Positions 54,001 through 62,962 of a stretch of 64,000 bases of DNA are shown one piece after another. Location of the stretch: the NCBI RefSeq assembly GCF_016894385.1, contig NZ_CP069811.1, positions 62,001-126,000 on the forward strand, read 5' to 3'. The position numbers and the translations under genes are program-made. Position 1 is the first letter of the stretch. Each line of letters opens with the position of its first letter. This stretch comes from Cupriavidus oxalaticus. GTDB taxonomy: Bacteria > Pseudomonadota > Gammaproteobacteria > Burkholderiales > Burkholderiaceae. The notes beneath the pieces were generated by a model. That model ran no database searches. It was not told the DNA's origin and saw only the letters and a list, made by a program, of their open reading frames with translations.

Positions 54001-55457
54001 TCCCACATGTCGCGGTCCACCGCCACCGGCTGCGGCAGCGCTTCGCATTCCACCTGCAGCGACATGCCGGCGCTCTCGACACTGGCACGGAACAGCGAGG
54101 CGAGATCGGCGGTGAAGGCCGCGAGGTCGGTGGGCCGGCGCCGCATGCGGATGCGGCCGGCCTCGATGCGCGAGAAGTCGAGCAGCGCATTGACCAGCTT
54201 GAGCAGGCGCATGCCGCTGCGGTGGGTCATCTCCAGCAGCGAGCGTTGTTCGTCGCCGGCGCTGCCGCCGCCGGCGCCGGCGCGCCGCAGCAGTTCTTCG
54301 AGCGGCCCCAGCATCAGCGTCAGCGGGGTGCGGAACTCATGGCTGATGTTGGAGAAGAAGGTGGTCTTGGCGCGGTCGATCTCGGCCAGCGCCTCGGCAC
54401 GCTTGCGTGCTTCCTCGTAGGCCTGGGCCGAATGCATGGCCGCGCCGATCTGGCCGGCCACGAGGTTCAGGAAGCTGCGGTAGCGCTCGCCGAACAGCCG
54501 GTACGGGTTCAGTCCGACCACCAGCACGCCGCGGTGCGAGGCGCTGCCAGAGGGGACCACCGGGATCACCGCGGCCGCGTCCGTGGGCACGCTCCATGCG
54601 CCGGCGGGCAGCGGCGCGGCAAAGCGCGTCGCCAAATGCTCGATCAGTGCCGGCTGTTGCTGTTGCAGGACCTCGGCCACCGGCCACGGCGTTACACCTT
54701 CGAGCGGGATGGCGGGCGGTGCGGCGGGGTGGGCAGCATCGATGCCGCTCGCGACCACGCGCTGCAGCTCGGCGGCGCCAGGCTCGGCGATGTAGAGCAG
54801 CGCGAAGACGATGTCGCGCGGGTCCGATGCCAGCGCGCCCATGGTGCGCTCGCACGCCTCGCGCCACGAGCGCGCGTCGGTGGCCGCTGCGGCCACGTCG
54901 CGCAGCACGTTCAGTTGCCGCTCGGCCAGCACGCGCTCCGTATCGTCGCTGTTGGCGCAGATGATGCCGCCGGTGCCGCCGTGGTCGTTCGGCACGGGGC
55001 TGTACGAAAAGGTGTAGTAGGTCTCTTCCGGATACCCGTTGCGCTCCATGATCAGCAGCTTCTGCTCGACGAAGCTTCCCTCGGCGCGGGTCATCGCGGT
55101 GTCGAGCAGGGGGCTGATTTCCGGCCAGAGTTCGCGCCAGACGACCGCGGTCGGCTGGCCCAGCGCGCCGGGGTGCTTGCCGCCGATGATCGATTGGTAG
55201 GCGTCGTTGTAGAAGAAATGCAGCGCCTCGCCCCAGCCGATCCAGATCGGCTGGCGCGAGGTCAGCATGATGCGCATGGCCGTCTTCAGGCTGTGCGGCC
55301 ATGCCTGGGGCGGCCCCAGCGGCGTAGCGGCCCATTCGTGCGCGCGGATCAGCGCGCCCATCTCGCCGCCCCCGGCCAGGAAGCCAGGCATGTCTGGGCA
55401 GGCACTGCCGCTGGCCGCGTCGGACGCTTGCGGCGCGGTGCCGTCGGGTTTGCTCAT
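51093..55457 (-). CDS. very large hybrid histidine kinase with three receiver domains
   Basis: A 1454-residue soluble signalling protein with no membrane segment. Order: PAS-like sensor (HFFYNDAYQSIIGGKHPGAL, ~80), GAF-like domain (~170-340), first kinase with H-box NISHEFRTPLTL (~370) and ATPase (DTGIGIPAGELPRIFERFHR, GSGIGLALVQEL), receiver 1 (VLVVDDNDDVRDYM, ~660), second PAS (~790-900), second kinase with H-box GGVAHDFNNLLQVI (~947) and ATPase (DTGTGMTPEVQEHVFEPFF), receiver 2 (VLVVEDDEDVRATV, ~1189) and receiver 3 (VLCVDDDALVRAST, ~1332). Each receiver shows the acidic pair and a phospho-Asp region. No output domain and no partner regulator lie beside it. Confidence 0.93.
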   Translation of the reverse strand: MSKPDGTAPQASDAASGSACPDMPGFLAGGGEMGALIRAHEWAATPLGPPQAWPHSLKTAMRIMLTSRQPIWIGWGEALHFFYNDAYQSIIGGKHPGALGQPTAVVWRELWPEISPLLDTAMTRAEGSFVEQKLLIMERNGYPEETYYTFSYSPVPNDHGGTGGIICANSDDTERVLAERQLNVLRDVAAAATDARSWREACERTMGALASDPRDIVFALLYIAEPGAAELQRVVASGIDAAHPAAPPAIPLEGVTPWPVAEVLQQQQPALIEHLATRFAAPLPAGAWSVPTDAAAVIPVVPSGSASHRGVLVVGLNPYRLFGERYRSFLNLVAGQIGAAMHSAQAYEEARKRAEALAEIDRAKTTFFSNISHEFRTPLTLMLGPLEELLRRAGAGGGSAGDEQRSLLEMTHRSGMRLLKLVNALLDFSRIEAGRIRMRRRPTDLAAFTADLASLFRASVESAGMSLQVECEALPQPVAVDRDMWETIVLNLVSNAFKFTFAGGITVSVAAQGDNAVLRVRDTGIGIPAGELPRIFERFHRVEGAQGRSIEGSGIGLALVQELVRLHGGTVEVDSVQGQGACFTVTLPRVGADDEQADPAAAPAASSAQARAYVDAALRWPYAEAPAMALAAEDGQYSRQDWHDRQPPAPDGEAAVAATVLVVDDNDDVRDYMRRLLNAAGHRVEVAPDGEAALEVARRQQPALIVSDVMMPRLDGFGLVQAVRADPVLRDTPVLLLSARAGEEARVSGLGSGADDYLVKPFSARELLARVASNLRLSELRRATERRLQDLNASLERRIAQAVTDHDRLWELSEDLLIVAGFDGTLQRVSPAWTRTLGHAPHEALGRPYLSFIYPDDLVLVTARLAALRHDGTPVRFECRQPRADGTLRWLAWTLTVDPSNGHLHGIGRDVTGDREVQAALRHAEEALRTAQKMEAIGKLTGGVAHDFNNLLQVIGGNLQLLARDLSGNTDAAPRLRNALAGVARGAKLSSQLLAFGRRQPLAPRVVNLGRLARTLDDMLRRALGDGIEIETVVADGLWNTLVDPFQVENALLNLAINARDAMHGQGRLTIEARNTWLDEALEEPPHGRAPRPAAQYVLLAVTDTGTGMTPEVQEHVFEPFFTTKPEGQGTGLGLSMVYGFIRQSDGHVKIVSKPGRGTTVKLYLPRVNMAEDPDAEPDTDRARGGGETVLVVEDDEDVRATVVEMLASLGYHVLRARDAQGALAIVERGVHIDLLFSDVVMPGPLRSTELADKVRELLPGIAVLFTSGYTDSIIVHGGRLDPGVELLSKPYRHEALARKVRHVLANREQRAAAAAGVAAARRAPSDQGTRVLCVDDDALVRASTAELLRACGAEVTEAQSDIEALALLAAGRFDLLLTDVALHGGAGGSGVDLALAARQRQPRLRVVFATGYPLALTPAQHQALGDAAVLRKPYAPQALLDLLQGAGPGSPGR

Positions 55458-55548
55458 GGTGGTCTCCCGAGCCGCGCCGGCATTGCACCGCGCGCGTCTC
55501 GCAAGACTTTGCCCAGCCTGGTGGCGCAATGCAAGCCTGCGCCGGGGA

Positions 55549-55974
55549 CTACAGCGGCGGGCTCACCCAGTACGGGTCGCGCCCGTAGTACTCGTGCAGC
55601 GACCTGCCCCACTGCGGATCGGCCATGGCCGGCCAGCTGTCCTTGTTGAAGCCGGGCGCGGACTTGATGCGATCCGCTGTCACACCGATCCGGAAGCACT
55701 TCTCGTCGGTGTCCATCACCAGGGCGTTCCACGGGATGGCGTGCAGCGTATCGCCGATGCCGAGAAAGCCGCCGGCTTTCAGCACCGCGTAGGCGATGCG
55801 GCCGTGCGGCACGTCCAGCATGATCTCGGAGATCGTGCCGACGTGTTCGCCGTCCGACGAGTACGCCTTGGTGCCGTCCAGGCTGGATGCCGCCATGACT
55901 TCCGGGCCGGGGCCTTCGCCCACGCCCGAACCGACGATGGCCGCGCCTTGACTGCTGGGAGTTTGGGTTTGCAT
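55549..55974 (-). CDS. PRC-barrel domain protein
   Basis: A 141-residue soluble protein. It opens MQTQTPSSQGAAIVGSGVGE and has the PRC-barrel core SSDGEHVGTISEIMLDVPHG, RIAYAVLKAGGFLGIGDTLH and AIPWNALVMDTDEKCFRIGV. The C-terminal stretch DPQWGRSLHEYYGRDPYW is common to stress-linked PRC proteins of beta-proteobacteria. PRC barrels bind RNA or protein partners. It lies just upstream of the kinase gene on the same strand, 91 bp apart, and may be co-regulated. Function unknown. Confidence 0.82.
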   Translation of the reverse strand: MQTQTPSSQGAAIVGSGVGEGPGPEVMAASSLDGTKAYSSDGEHVGTISEIMLDVPHGRIAYAVLKAGGFLGIGDTLHAIPWNALVMDTDEKCFRIGVTADRIKSAPGFNKDSWPAMADPQWGRSLHEYYGRDPYWVSPPL

Positions 55975-56146
55975 GTTGGGCTCCTTGTTCCAGTGAATGC
56001 AGGAACATGGGTCGTGCGCAATGACCATGCCTGCAACGCAAGCGGCGCCGCGCCAAGCCATCCAGGGCCGTCCCGCAGCGCAGGGCGCGTGGCAAGGTAA
56101 TTCTTTCGCGCCGGCTTTGCAAAAATGCGCGCCGGGACGGCCGCGC

Positions 56147-57232
56147 TCAGAACTGGTGGCGCATCCCCAGCATGACGCCCACGCGCGTGCTGCTGTCCAC
56201 GCCGGCGGCCGGGGTGCCGGCCCAGTATTCGGTCTCGCGGCCGACCGCGCCGCCGCGGGCATGCACGGCGTCCGCCTCCACGTACACGCTGGTGCGTCTG
56301 GACAGCGCGTAGTCGGCGACCACGGCAATGCTGTCGGCGTTGCCGCTGCCGAGCAGCGCCGGCACGTCCTGGAATTGCGTGGTCACGTTGCCGCCCTGCC
56401 AGTAGCGGTAGTAGGCCCCCGACAGGTGCAGCGCCGGCGTGAGCTGGTAGCCCAGCCCGGCAAAGGCGATATTGAAGCGCGCGTCGCCGGCCGACTCACG
56501 CCGGCCCATATGGCCGAGGTAGGCGGTGGCCTTGCCGAATGCGTACGAACCGCCGACCGAGTAGTTGCGCACGGTATTGCCGCCGTCGTCGCTCTTGCGC
56601 TGGTCATAGGCCGCGCCCAGCGCGAGCGCACCCTGCTGGTACATCACCCCGCCGCCCAGGGTGGTGCCGCGGGCCAGGCTGCCGCGCTGCTCGCCCACGC
56701 CGTAGTCCAGCTGCACGGTCAGCGGGCCGATGGCGCGCTTGTAGACCACGCTGTTGTCGATGCGGTAGTCCTGGAAGAAGATGTCGCCGCCGATATACAG
56801 CGGATCGGACCAGAAATTGCCCCAGCCCTGCGCCAGCGGGTCGAAGGCCCAGCCGATATTGTTCAGCGCGTTGTACTGGCGCCCGACGGTCAGGCTGCCC
56901 CAGGCGCCGCTCAGGCCGACGAAGGCCTGGCGGCCGAACAGCGCGTTGTAGCTCGCGCGGCCGTCGTCGCTGCCGATGCCGGCCTCGAACTGGAACAGCG
57001 CGCGGTTGCCGCCTCCCAGGTCCTCGTCGCCCTTCAGGCCGAAGCGGCTGCCGACCAGGCCGCCGGAGACCAGCGCGGCCTGGTCGTTGTGGTGTCCGTC
57101 CAGGTTGGACGTATAGCGCACGGCGGAGCTGACGATGCCGTACAGGGTCACGCCTGGCTCGGCGTGGGCAGATGGGGCGGCGGCGGACAACAGTCCGGCC
57201 GCCAGCAGCCAGGAGCTGGCTGTCTTGCGCAT
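56147..57232 (-). CDS. Burkholderia-type general porin
   Basis: Outer-membrane 16-strand trimeric porin, 361 residues. The signal peptide MRKTASSWLLAAGLLSAAAP ends with SAHA before EPGVTLYGIV, the standard first strand of this family (VTLYGI). It includes SRFGLKGDEDLGGGNRALFQ with FEAGIG and NALFGRQAFVGLSGAWGSLT with VGRQYN, both highly typical. It ends GMRHQF, with terminal Phe for outer-membrane insertion. GGAGGAAATCC precedes the start at 57232. Substrate is not specific. Confidence 0.94.
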   Translation of the reverse strand: MRKTASSWLLAAGLLSAAAPSAHAEPGVTLYGIVSSAVRYTSNLDGHHNDQAALVSGGLVGSRFGLKGDEDLGGGNRALFQFEAGIGSDDGRASYNALFGRQAFVGLSGAWGSLTVGRQYNALNNIGWAFDPLAQGWGNFWSDPLYIGGDIFFQDYRIDNSVVYKRAIGPLTVQLDYGVGEQRGSLARGTTLGGGVMYQQGALALGAAYDQRKSDDGGNTVRNYSVGGSYAFGKATAYLGHMGRRESAGDARFNIAFAGLGYQLTPALHLSGAYYRYWQGGNVTTQFQDVPALLGSGNADSIAVVADYALSRRTSVYVEADAVHARGGAVGRETEYWAGTPAAGVDSSTRVGVMLGMRHQF

Positions 57233-57655
57233 GGATTTCCTCCGGAAGGCGGATTCCGGCCGGGCGCGGCGGCACCGGCATGGATCCGGGCAGGCCTGCG
57301 AGCCTGTGGGTTCCAGTCGCGCGCGGGGGAACGCGCGGGTCGTCATCGGGCGTGCGCATGGGTACGCACGGCCCGGGCGAAGGGCGAAGCGGGCGGCGAA
57401 GCCAGGAGGCGGCGAATGCCGGCAGCGGGGCCGGGCAAGCCAGGTGCGGCACTGTCGGCAGTACACGCGGGGGCGGCCCGAAGGCCATGGGGCAGGTTCG
57501 CCGGCGCCCGCTTCGCGGTCGCGCCGGCATTTGCCGGCGTGATGTATCAGGCTGGTCCCGGGTCGGCCCCGGGGCGGCGAACAGGCGCTAGTTTACCTTG
57601 TCCGCGCGGCCACCCCGAAAAAGTGATTTATCTGGCGCCGCGCTGGAGGGTTGCG
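57233..57655. other. 423-bp gap between porin and LysR genes
   Basis: GC-rich upstream region of the porin gene, with no convincing coding frame. A perfect hairpin CGCCGGCA-TT-TGCCGGCG lies at 57532-57549, about 110 bp after the leftward LysR gene; it has no U-run. Confidence 0.4.
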
Positions 57656-58591
57656 TCAGCCTTCGGAAGAGGCGGCCGGCATGTCGCGCGACAGGCCCAG
57701 GATCCAGCCACGGAACGCCGCCAGTGCCTCCGATTCCGGCCGGCCCTCGGGATAGGCGAAGTAGTAGCCCTGGTGCTCGTCCAGCATGCCGGCCAGCGGC
57801 GTCACCAGCTGCCCGGTCTGCAGCTCGCGCTCGATCAGCAGCCGCGGCGCCAGGCCGATGCCGAGCCCCGCGGCGGCGGCGGCCGTCATCATCGTGAACA
57901 GCTCATAGCGCGGCCCGCGCGAGGCCGCCAGGCTGAAGTCCCAGCCCTGCGCCGCGTACCAGTCGCGCCAGGCGTTGGCGCGCGTGCTCAGGTGCAGGTG
58001 GCGGCAGCGTGCCAGGCCGGCGGCATCGGTGACGGGATGGCCGGCATGGTCGGCATGATCGGCAAGGAAGGCCGGGCTGCACACCGGCACCATGCCGCCC
58101 TCGCGGAAGATCATGCCGCCGCGCGTGCCGGGCCAGAACTGGTCGCCGAAATAGATGGCGGCGTCGTAGGCGCACTCCTGGAACGAAAACGGCTGCGAGC
58201 GCGCCGACAGGTTGACGGTGACGTTGGGATGGCGCCGCGCAAAATCCGGCAGCCGCGGGATCAGCCACTGCGTGGCGAAGGTGGGGACCACCGCGAGTTC
58301 CAGCGTGTAGCCCATGGCGCGGCCGGTGCTGATTTCCAGCGTGTCGCGCTGCAGGTGGTCCAGGTGCCGGCGGATGCGCGCGGCGTACTCGCGCCCGGTC
58401 TCGGTCAGTTCCAGGCGCCGCCGCACGCGGGTGAACAGCGCCACGCCCAGGCGTTGCTCGAGCTGCGCCACCTGCCGCCCCACCGCGCTGTGCGTCAGCG
58501 CCAGCTCGGCCGCGGCGCGGGTAAAGCTGCCCAGCCGTGCCGAGGCCTCGAAGGCCTGCAGCGCGCCCAGGTTGGGGATGTCGTTTCTCAT
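57656..58591 (-). CDS. LysR-family (GcvA-like) transcriptional regulator
   Basis: A 311-residue LysR regulator. The winged helix is MRNDIPNLGALQAFEASARL with GSFTRAAAELALTHSAVGRQ and VAQLEQRLGVALFTRVRRRL, a GcvA-type N-terminus. The effector domain runs from ~90 (GYTLELAVVPTFATQWLIPR). A short repeat HADHAGH near residue 180 is a local expansion. It is divergent from the DUF1338 gene with a 187-bp gap and probably controls it; the inducer is unknown. Confidence 0.88.
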   Translation of the reverse strand: MRNDIPNLGALQAFEASARLGSFTRAAAELALTHSAVGRQVAQLEQRLGVALFTRVRRRLELTETGREYAARIRRHLDHLQRDTLEISTGRAMGYTLELAVVPTFATQWLIPRLPDFARRHPNVTVNLSARSQPFSFQECAYDAAIYFGDQFWPGTRGGMIFREGGMVPVCSPAFLADHADHAGHPVTDAAGLARCRHLHLSTRANAWRDWYAAQGWDFSLAASRGPRYELFTMMTAAAAAGLGIGLAPRLLIERELQTGQLVTPLAGMLDEHQGYYFAYPEGRPESEALAAFRGWILGLSRDMPAASSEG

Positions 58592-58778
58592 GGGACGGCG
58601 GGGAAGGAAGTCCGACAGTATAAACAGCGGCGCGGCACCGGAGGTCGTGCGCCGCGCGCACAACGTTGTGCGCAATGCGCGCTTGTGCGCGGGCGGCGCG
58701 GGCCACTATCCTGCCCCGCGGATCGTTGCCGTATCGCCCGCCGGGGCGGAAGCCGGTCCAGCCCACTTCCACGCGCCC

Positions 58779-59801
58779 ATGTCATCCAATATCTCCTCGC
58801 TCCTCACCGCCAACGTCGGCGCCACCCGCGCCGCGCAATTGATGTCGCTGGTCACGCTGCCGGCCAGCCTGCCCCAGGACCCACACGGTCGCGCCACCCG
58901 CGCCGAGATCGCCCAGGCGCTGAACATGGTGCTGTTCGGCGGCATCCTGGAACGCGTGCCGACCGGCCGCGCCTACACCGACGACGTCGCCGCCGCCGGC
59001 GGCAAGGTCACCTTCGACCACGGCGCGCTGCGCACGGTCAAGTGGCGCGACAACGGCGCGCTGCCCGAAGGCGAGGCCGCCTTTACCCGCATCCTGCGGC
59101 CGCTGGGCTACGTGCTCAACGGCACCTATCCGCTCGACCGCATCGGCATGACCGGGCGCTCGTACGCGCACGCCGACGCACCCGAGGACATTGCCCAGTT
59201 CTTCGTCAGCGAATTCCATCCCGAGCGCTTCAGCGAAGATTTCCGCGCCGCGGTCAGCCGCGTGACCGGCAGCTCCGCCGATCCGCTGACGCCGCGCGCG
59301 CAGACGCTGCTGTGGCAACTGGAGCGCGACGGCGCGCTGGCAGTGGCCGACGGCGCCGAACTGGTCGGCCTGCTGGTGCCTTGCTTCGAGCGCCAGCACG
59401 CCGCGCCGCGGCTGGCTGACTACGAAGCGCTGCTGCGTGAATCGGCCGAGATGGCGTGGATCGCCACCGAAGGCAATGCCTTCAACCACGCCACCGACCG
59501 CGTCGACGACGTGTTCGCGCTGGCCGAGCAGCAGAAGCGGCTGGGCCGGCCGATGAAGGACAAGGTCGAGGTGTCGGGCAGCGGGCGCGTCAGGCAGACG
59601 GCGTTCCGCGCCGATACCGTGCGCCGCACGTTCGTCGGTGCGCAGGGCGAGGCCGTCGAGCGCGAGGTGCCGGGATCGTTCTACGAGTTCATCACGCGCG
59701 AGCGCTTCGCCGAAGCGCAAGCGGCGCCGCAGCGCTATGACCTCGGGTTTGACGCGGGCAATGCGCAGGGGATTTTCAGGATGACTGCGGCGGCGTGCTG
59801 A
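58779..59801 (+). CDS. DUF1338 / 2-oxoadipate dioxygenase-decarboxylase family enzyme
   Basis: A 340-residue cytoplasmic enzyme. Marks of DUF1338 are FGGILERVPTGRAYTDDVAA, GGKVTFDHGALRTVKWRDNG with the FDH.A.RTV motif (His ~85 likely a metal ligand), VLNGTYPLDRIGMTGRSYAH and FFVSEFHPERFSEDFRAAVS, and the GNAFNHATDRVDDVFALAEQ segment with a second His. Members (YdcJ, HglS) are Fe(II) enzymes that convert 2-oxoadipate to D-2-hydroxyglutarate in lysine breakdown. This one is shorter than YdcJ (~450), so the exact substrate is uncertain. It is divergent from a GcvA-like LysR gene. Confidence 0.85.
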   Translation: MSSNISSLLTANVGATRAAQLMSLVTLPASLPQDPHGRATRAEIAQALNMVLFGGILERVPTGRAYTDDVAAAGGKVTFDHGALRTVKWRDNGALPEGEAAFTRILRPLGYVLNGTYPLDRIGMTGRSYAHADAPEDIAQFFVSEFHPERFSEDFRAAVSRVTGSSADPLTPRAQTLLWQLERDGALAVADGAELVGLLVPCFERQHAAPRLADYEALLRESAEMAWIATEGNAFNHATDRVDDVFALAEQQKRLGRPMKDKVEVSGSGRVRQTAFRADTVRRTFVGAQGEAVEREVPGSFYEFITRERFAEAQAAPQRYDLGFDAGNAQGIFRMTAAAC

Positions 59802-59849
59802 GCGCGGACCAGCGGACAGCTTCGGTTCCGCAGACTGTGTGCTCCCTCA

Positions 59850-59873
59850 CCCTCTCCCGCAAGCGGAAGAGGG
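59850..59873. repeat. REP-like hairpin D (single, decayed)
   Basis: CCCTCTCCCGC-AA-GCGGAAGAGGG matches hairpin 2 of elements A and C except for one base in the right arm. It lies between the convergent DUF1338 and EF-G genes. Confidence 0.85.
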
Positions 59874-59886
59874 GAGCGAACCATCG

Positions 59887-61995
59887 CTAGCCCAGCTTCT
59901 TCGCCGAAATCACCGCTTCGGCGACGTTGGCCGGTGCCTCGGCATAGTGCTTGAACTCCATGGTGAACGTCGCACGGCCCTGCGTCAGCGAGCGCAGCGT
60001 GGTCGAGTAGCCGAACATCGTCGCCAGCGGCACTTCGGCGCGCACGATCTTGCCGCCGCCACCGGCAATGTCGTCCATGCCGTGCACCATGCCGCGGCGT
60101 GACGACAGGTCGCCCATCACGTTGCCGGTGAACTCCTCAGGCGTTTCGACCTCGACCGCCATCATCGGCTCCAGCAGCGCCGGCCGGGCCCGGCGCATGC
60201 CTTCCTTGAACGCCATCGAGCCCGCCATGCGGAAGGCATTCTCGTTCGAGTCGACGTCGTGGTACGAGCCGAACACCAGCGTGGCCTTGATGTCCACCAC
60301 CGGATAGCCGGCCAGCACGCCCGCCTGCAAGGTCTCGCGGATGCCCTTGTCCACCGCCGGGATAAACTCGCGCGGCACCACGCCGCCCTTGATCGCGTCG
60401 ACGAATTCGTACCCGGCACCGTGCGGCATCGGCTCGAGGTTCAGCACCACGTGGCCGTACTGGCCGCGGCCGCCGGACTGCTTGATGAACTTGCCTTCCA
60501 CGTCCTTGACCGGCTGGCGGATGGTCTCGCGGTAAGCCACCTGCGGCTTGCCCACCGACGCTTCCACGTTGAACTCGCGGCGCATGCGCTCGACCAGGAT
60601 TTCCAGGTGCAGCTCGCCCATGCCCGAGATGATGGTCTGGCCGGATTCCTCGTCGGTGTTCACGCGGAACGACGGGTCCTCCTGCGCCAGGCGGTTCAGC
60701 GCCATGCCCATCTTTTCCTGGTCGGCCTTGGTCCTGGGCTCCACCGCCTGCGAGATCACGGGTTCGGGGAAGCTCATGCGCTCCAGGATGATGACCTTGT
60801 CCGGGTCGCACAGCGTATCGCCGGTGGTTGCCTCCTTCAGTCCGACCGCCGCGGCGATGTCGCCGGCGCGCACTTCCTTGATCTCCTGGCGCACGTTGGC
60901 ATGCATCTGCAGGATGCGGCCGAGCCGCTCGCGCTTGGCCTTGAGCGGGTTGTAGACGGTGTCACCGGAATTGACCACGCCCGAATACACGCGGAAGAAG
61001 ATCAGCTGGCCGACGAAGGGGTCGGTCATGATCTTGAACGCCAGCGCCGAGAACGGCTCGTCGTCGCTCGGATGGCGCTCGGCCTCGCGGTCGTCCTCGG
61101 TGTGGCCGAGGATGGCCGGCACGTCCGCGGGCGAGGGCAGGTAGTCGATGACCGCATCGAGCATGCTCTGCACGCCCTTGTTCTTGAAGGCGCTGCCGCA
61201 CAGCATCGGCACGATCTCGTTGGCGATGGTGCGCTTGCGCAGGCCTCGCTTGATCTGCTCTTCGGTCAGCGCTTCACCCGACAGGTAGCGCTCGAGCAGC
61301 GCCTCGTCGGCCTCGGCGGCGGCTTCGACCATCTTGTCGCGCCAGGCCTGCGCGGTCGGCAGCAGCTCGGCAGGGATCTCCCGGTACTCGAAGCGAACGC
61401 CCTGGCTGGCATCGTCCCAGACGATGGCCTTCATCTTGACCAGGTCGATCACGCCCAGGAAATGGTCTTCGGCGCCGAGCGGGATCTGGATCGGCACGGC
61501 GCGCCCCTTGAGGCGGTCGGCGATCTGCGCCTGCACGCGGAAGAAGTCCGCGCCGACGCGGTCCATCTTGTTGACGAAGGCGATGCGCGGCACCGCGTAC
61601 TTGTTGGCCTGGCGCCAGACCGTCTCGGATTGCGGCTGCACGCCGCCGACCGCATCGTAGACCATGCAGGCGCCGTCGAGCACGCGCATCGAGCGCTCGA
61701 CTTCGATGGTGAAGTCGACGTGTCCCGGCGTATCGATGATGTTGATACGGTGTTCGGGGTAATTGCCGGCCATGCCTTTCCAGAAGGCGGTGGTGGCAGC
61801 CGACGTGATGGTGATGCCACGCTCCTGCTCCTGCTCCATCCAGTCCATGGTGGCAGCGCCATCGTGCACTTCGCCCAGCTTGTGGTTGACGCCCGTGTAG
61901 AACAGGATGCGTTCGGTCGTCGTGGTCTTGCCGGCGTCGATATGCGCGCTGATGCCGATGTTGCGGTAGCGCTCGATGGGGGTCTTGCGGGGCAC
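59887..61995 (-). CDS. fusA: elongation factor G
   Basis: GTPase that moves tRNA and mRNA through the ribosome, 702 residues, standard length. The GTP site shows [20 protein letters not shown] (G1), [16 protein letters not shown] (G3) and [10 protein letters not shown] (G4). Domain IV ([15 protein letters not shown]) and the C-terminal FSYSTTLRS-type stretch ([20 protein letters not shown]) are intact. The start is GTG 61995 ([12 protein letters not shown]), with AGGAG 7 bp before it. It stands alone, not in the usual rpsL-rpsG-fusA-tuf operon, so it is probably a second copy. Confidence 0.96.
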   Translation of the reverse strand: MPRKTPIERYRNIGISAHIDAGKTTTTERILFYTGVNHKLGEVHDGAATMDWMEQEQERGITITSAATTAFWKGMAGNYPEHRINIIDTPGHVDFTIEVERSMRVLDGACMVYDAVGGVQPQSETVWRQANKYAVPRIAFVNKMDRVGADFFRVQAQIADRLKGRAVPIQIPLGAEDHFLGVIDLVKMKAIVWDDASQGVRFEYREIPAELLPTAQAWRDKMVEAAAEADEALLERYLSGEALTEEQIKRGLRKRTIANEIVPMLCGSAFKNKGVQSMLDAVIDYLPSPADVPAILGHTEDDREAERHPSDDEPFSALAFKIMTDPFVGQLIFFRVYSGVVNSGDTVYNPLKAKRERLGRILQMHANVRQEIKEVRAGDIAAAVGLKEATTGDTLCDPDKVIILERMSFPEPVISQAVEPRTKADQEKMGMALNRLAQEDPSFRVNTDEESGQTIISGMGELHLEILVERMRREFNVEASVGKPQVAYRETIRQPVKDVEGKFIKQSGGRGQYGHVVLNLEPMPHGAGYEFVDAIKGGVVPREFIPAVDKGIRETLQAGVLAGYPVVDIKATLVFGSYHDVDSNENAFRMAGSMAFKEGMRRARPALLEPMMAVEVETPEEFTGNVMGDLSSRRGMVHGMDDIAGGGGKIVRAEVPLATMFGYSTTLRSLTQGRATFTMEFKHYAEAPANVAEAVISAKKLG

Positions 61996-62249
61996 AGTGT
62001 TCTCCTGGGTGACACCTCCGGAATAGAGTAGCACCACTGGACCCTTGCCGTTGTCCCTGCCTCCCGCAGGGGCGCGCGCGCGGCGCGCGGTCGTGCATGC
62101 AACCCGGTGCGCGGCGTCTGAGGCGAGCCTAGGGACGAGCTGCAATGTCTTGCGGAATCCTCCCATCCTGCGCGCCGCCGTGCATCCCTATACTGGGGCT
62201 GCATCGCGCCGGCCGATGCGCCGACATACCCATTCACGCGAACCGACGC

Positions 62250-62879
62250 ATGACCACCATCCTGATCGTTGACGACCACCCGGCGATGCGGCTGATTCTC
62301 AAGACCCACCTGCTGCAGCTGCTCGGCGTCGATGAAGTGCTCGAGGCCGACAACGGGCAAAGCGCGCTCGATCTGGTGCGCGCGCGCATGCCCGACCTCG
62401 TGCTGCTCGATCTCGACATTCCGCGCTCGAGCGGCCTCGACGTGGCGCCGCGCCTGCGGGCGATCCATCCGCAGGTGCGCCTGCTGGTGGTGACGGCGCT
62501 CGACCCGGCGGTGTTCGTCAGCCGCGCGTGGCAGGTCGGCGCGCAGGGCTTTGTCAGCAAGACGCAGGACCTGAAGGAAATCCTGCGCGCGGTCGAGTCT
62601 GTGCTGGCCGGCTACACGGTGTTCCCCGCGATGGGGCGGGATGGCGGCTCGCGCCATGCCGTTTCCGCCGACGACGAGATGCTGCGCCGGCTTTCCGACA
62701 AGGAACTGGTGGTGCTGCAGATGCTGGCGCGCGGCATGTCGTACAAGGCCATCAGTGCCAGCCTGTTTATCAGCAACAAGACCGTCAGCAGCTACAAGGC
62801 GCGCATCATGGCCAAGCTGCAGGTGTCGTCGCTGGTGGAACTGGTCGACTTCGCGCGCCGCTGCCACCTCGCCTTGTAG
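62250..62879 (+). CDS. NarL/FixJ-type response regulator
   Basis: A 209-residue two-component regulator. The receiver has ILIVDDHPAMRLILKTHLLQ, a phospho-Asp in LVLLDLDIPRSSGLDV (~54) and the late Lys in GAQGFVSKTQDL. The LuxR-type DNA-binding helix-turn-helix is LSDKELVVLQMLARGMSYKA with ISASLFISNKTVSSYKARIM, and ends KLQVSSLVELVDFAR. It resembles BvgA/EvgA-like regulators. No kinase lies beside it; the large hybrid kinase at 51 kb is a possible distant partner but there is no proof. Confidence 0.92.
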   Translation: MTTILIVDDHPAMRLILKTHLLQLLGVDEVLEADNGQSALDLVRARMPDLVLLDLDIPRSSGLDVAPRLRAIHPQVRLLVVTALDPAVFVSRAWQVGAQGFVSKTQDLKEILRAVESVLAGYTVFPAMGRDGGSRHAVSADDEMLRRLSDKELVVLQMLARGMSYKAISASLFISNKTVSSYKARIMAKLQVSSLVELVDFARRCHLAL

Positions 62880-62962
62880 ACGCTGGCAACGGCAGTTGTT
62901 CGGACATCGTATGACTGGGGGCGCCCCACAGACGCCCCGCGGGGCGTCCGCGCGTCCGGGCC

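Noticed and set aside
51009..55649. Open frame of ~1546 codons on the plus strand opposite the hybrid kinase gene
   Set aside because: It is His/Gln/Arg/Ala-rich with no domain, typical of the antisense frame of a GC-rich gene; the minus strand encodes clear kinase motifs.
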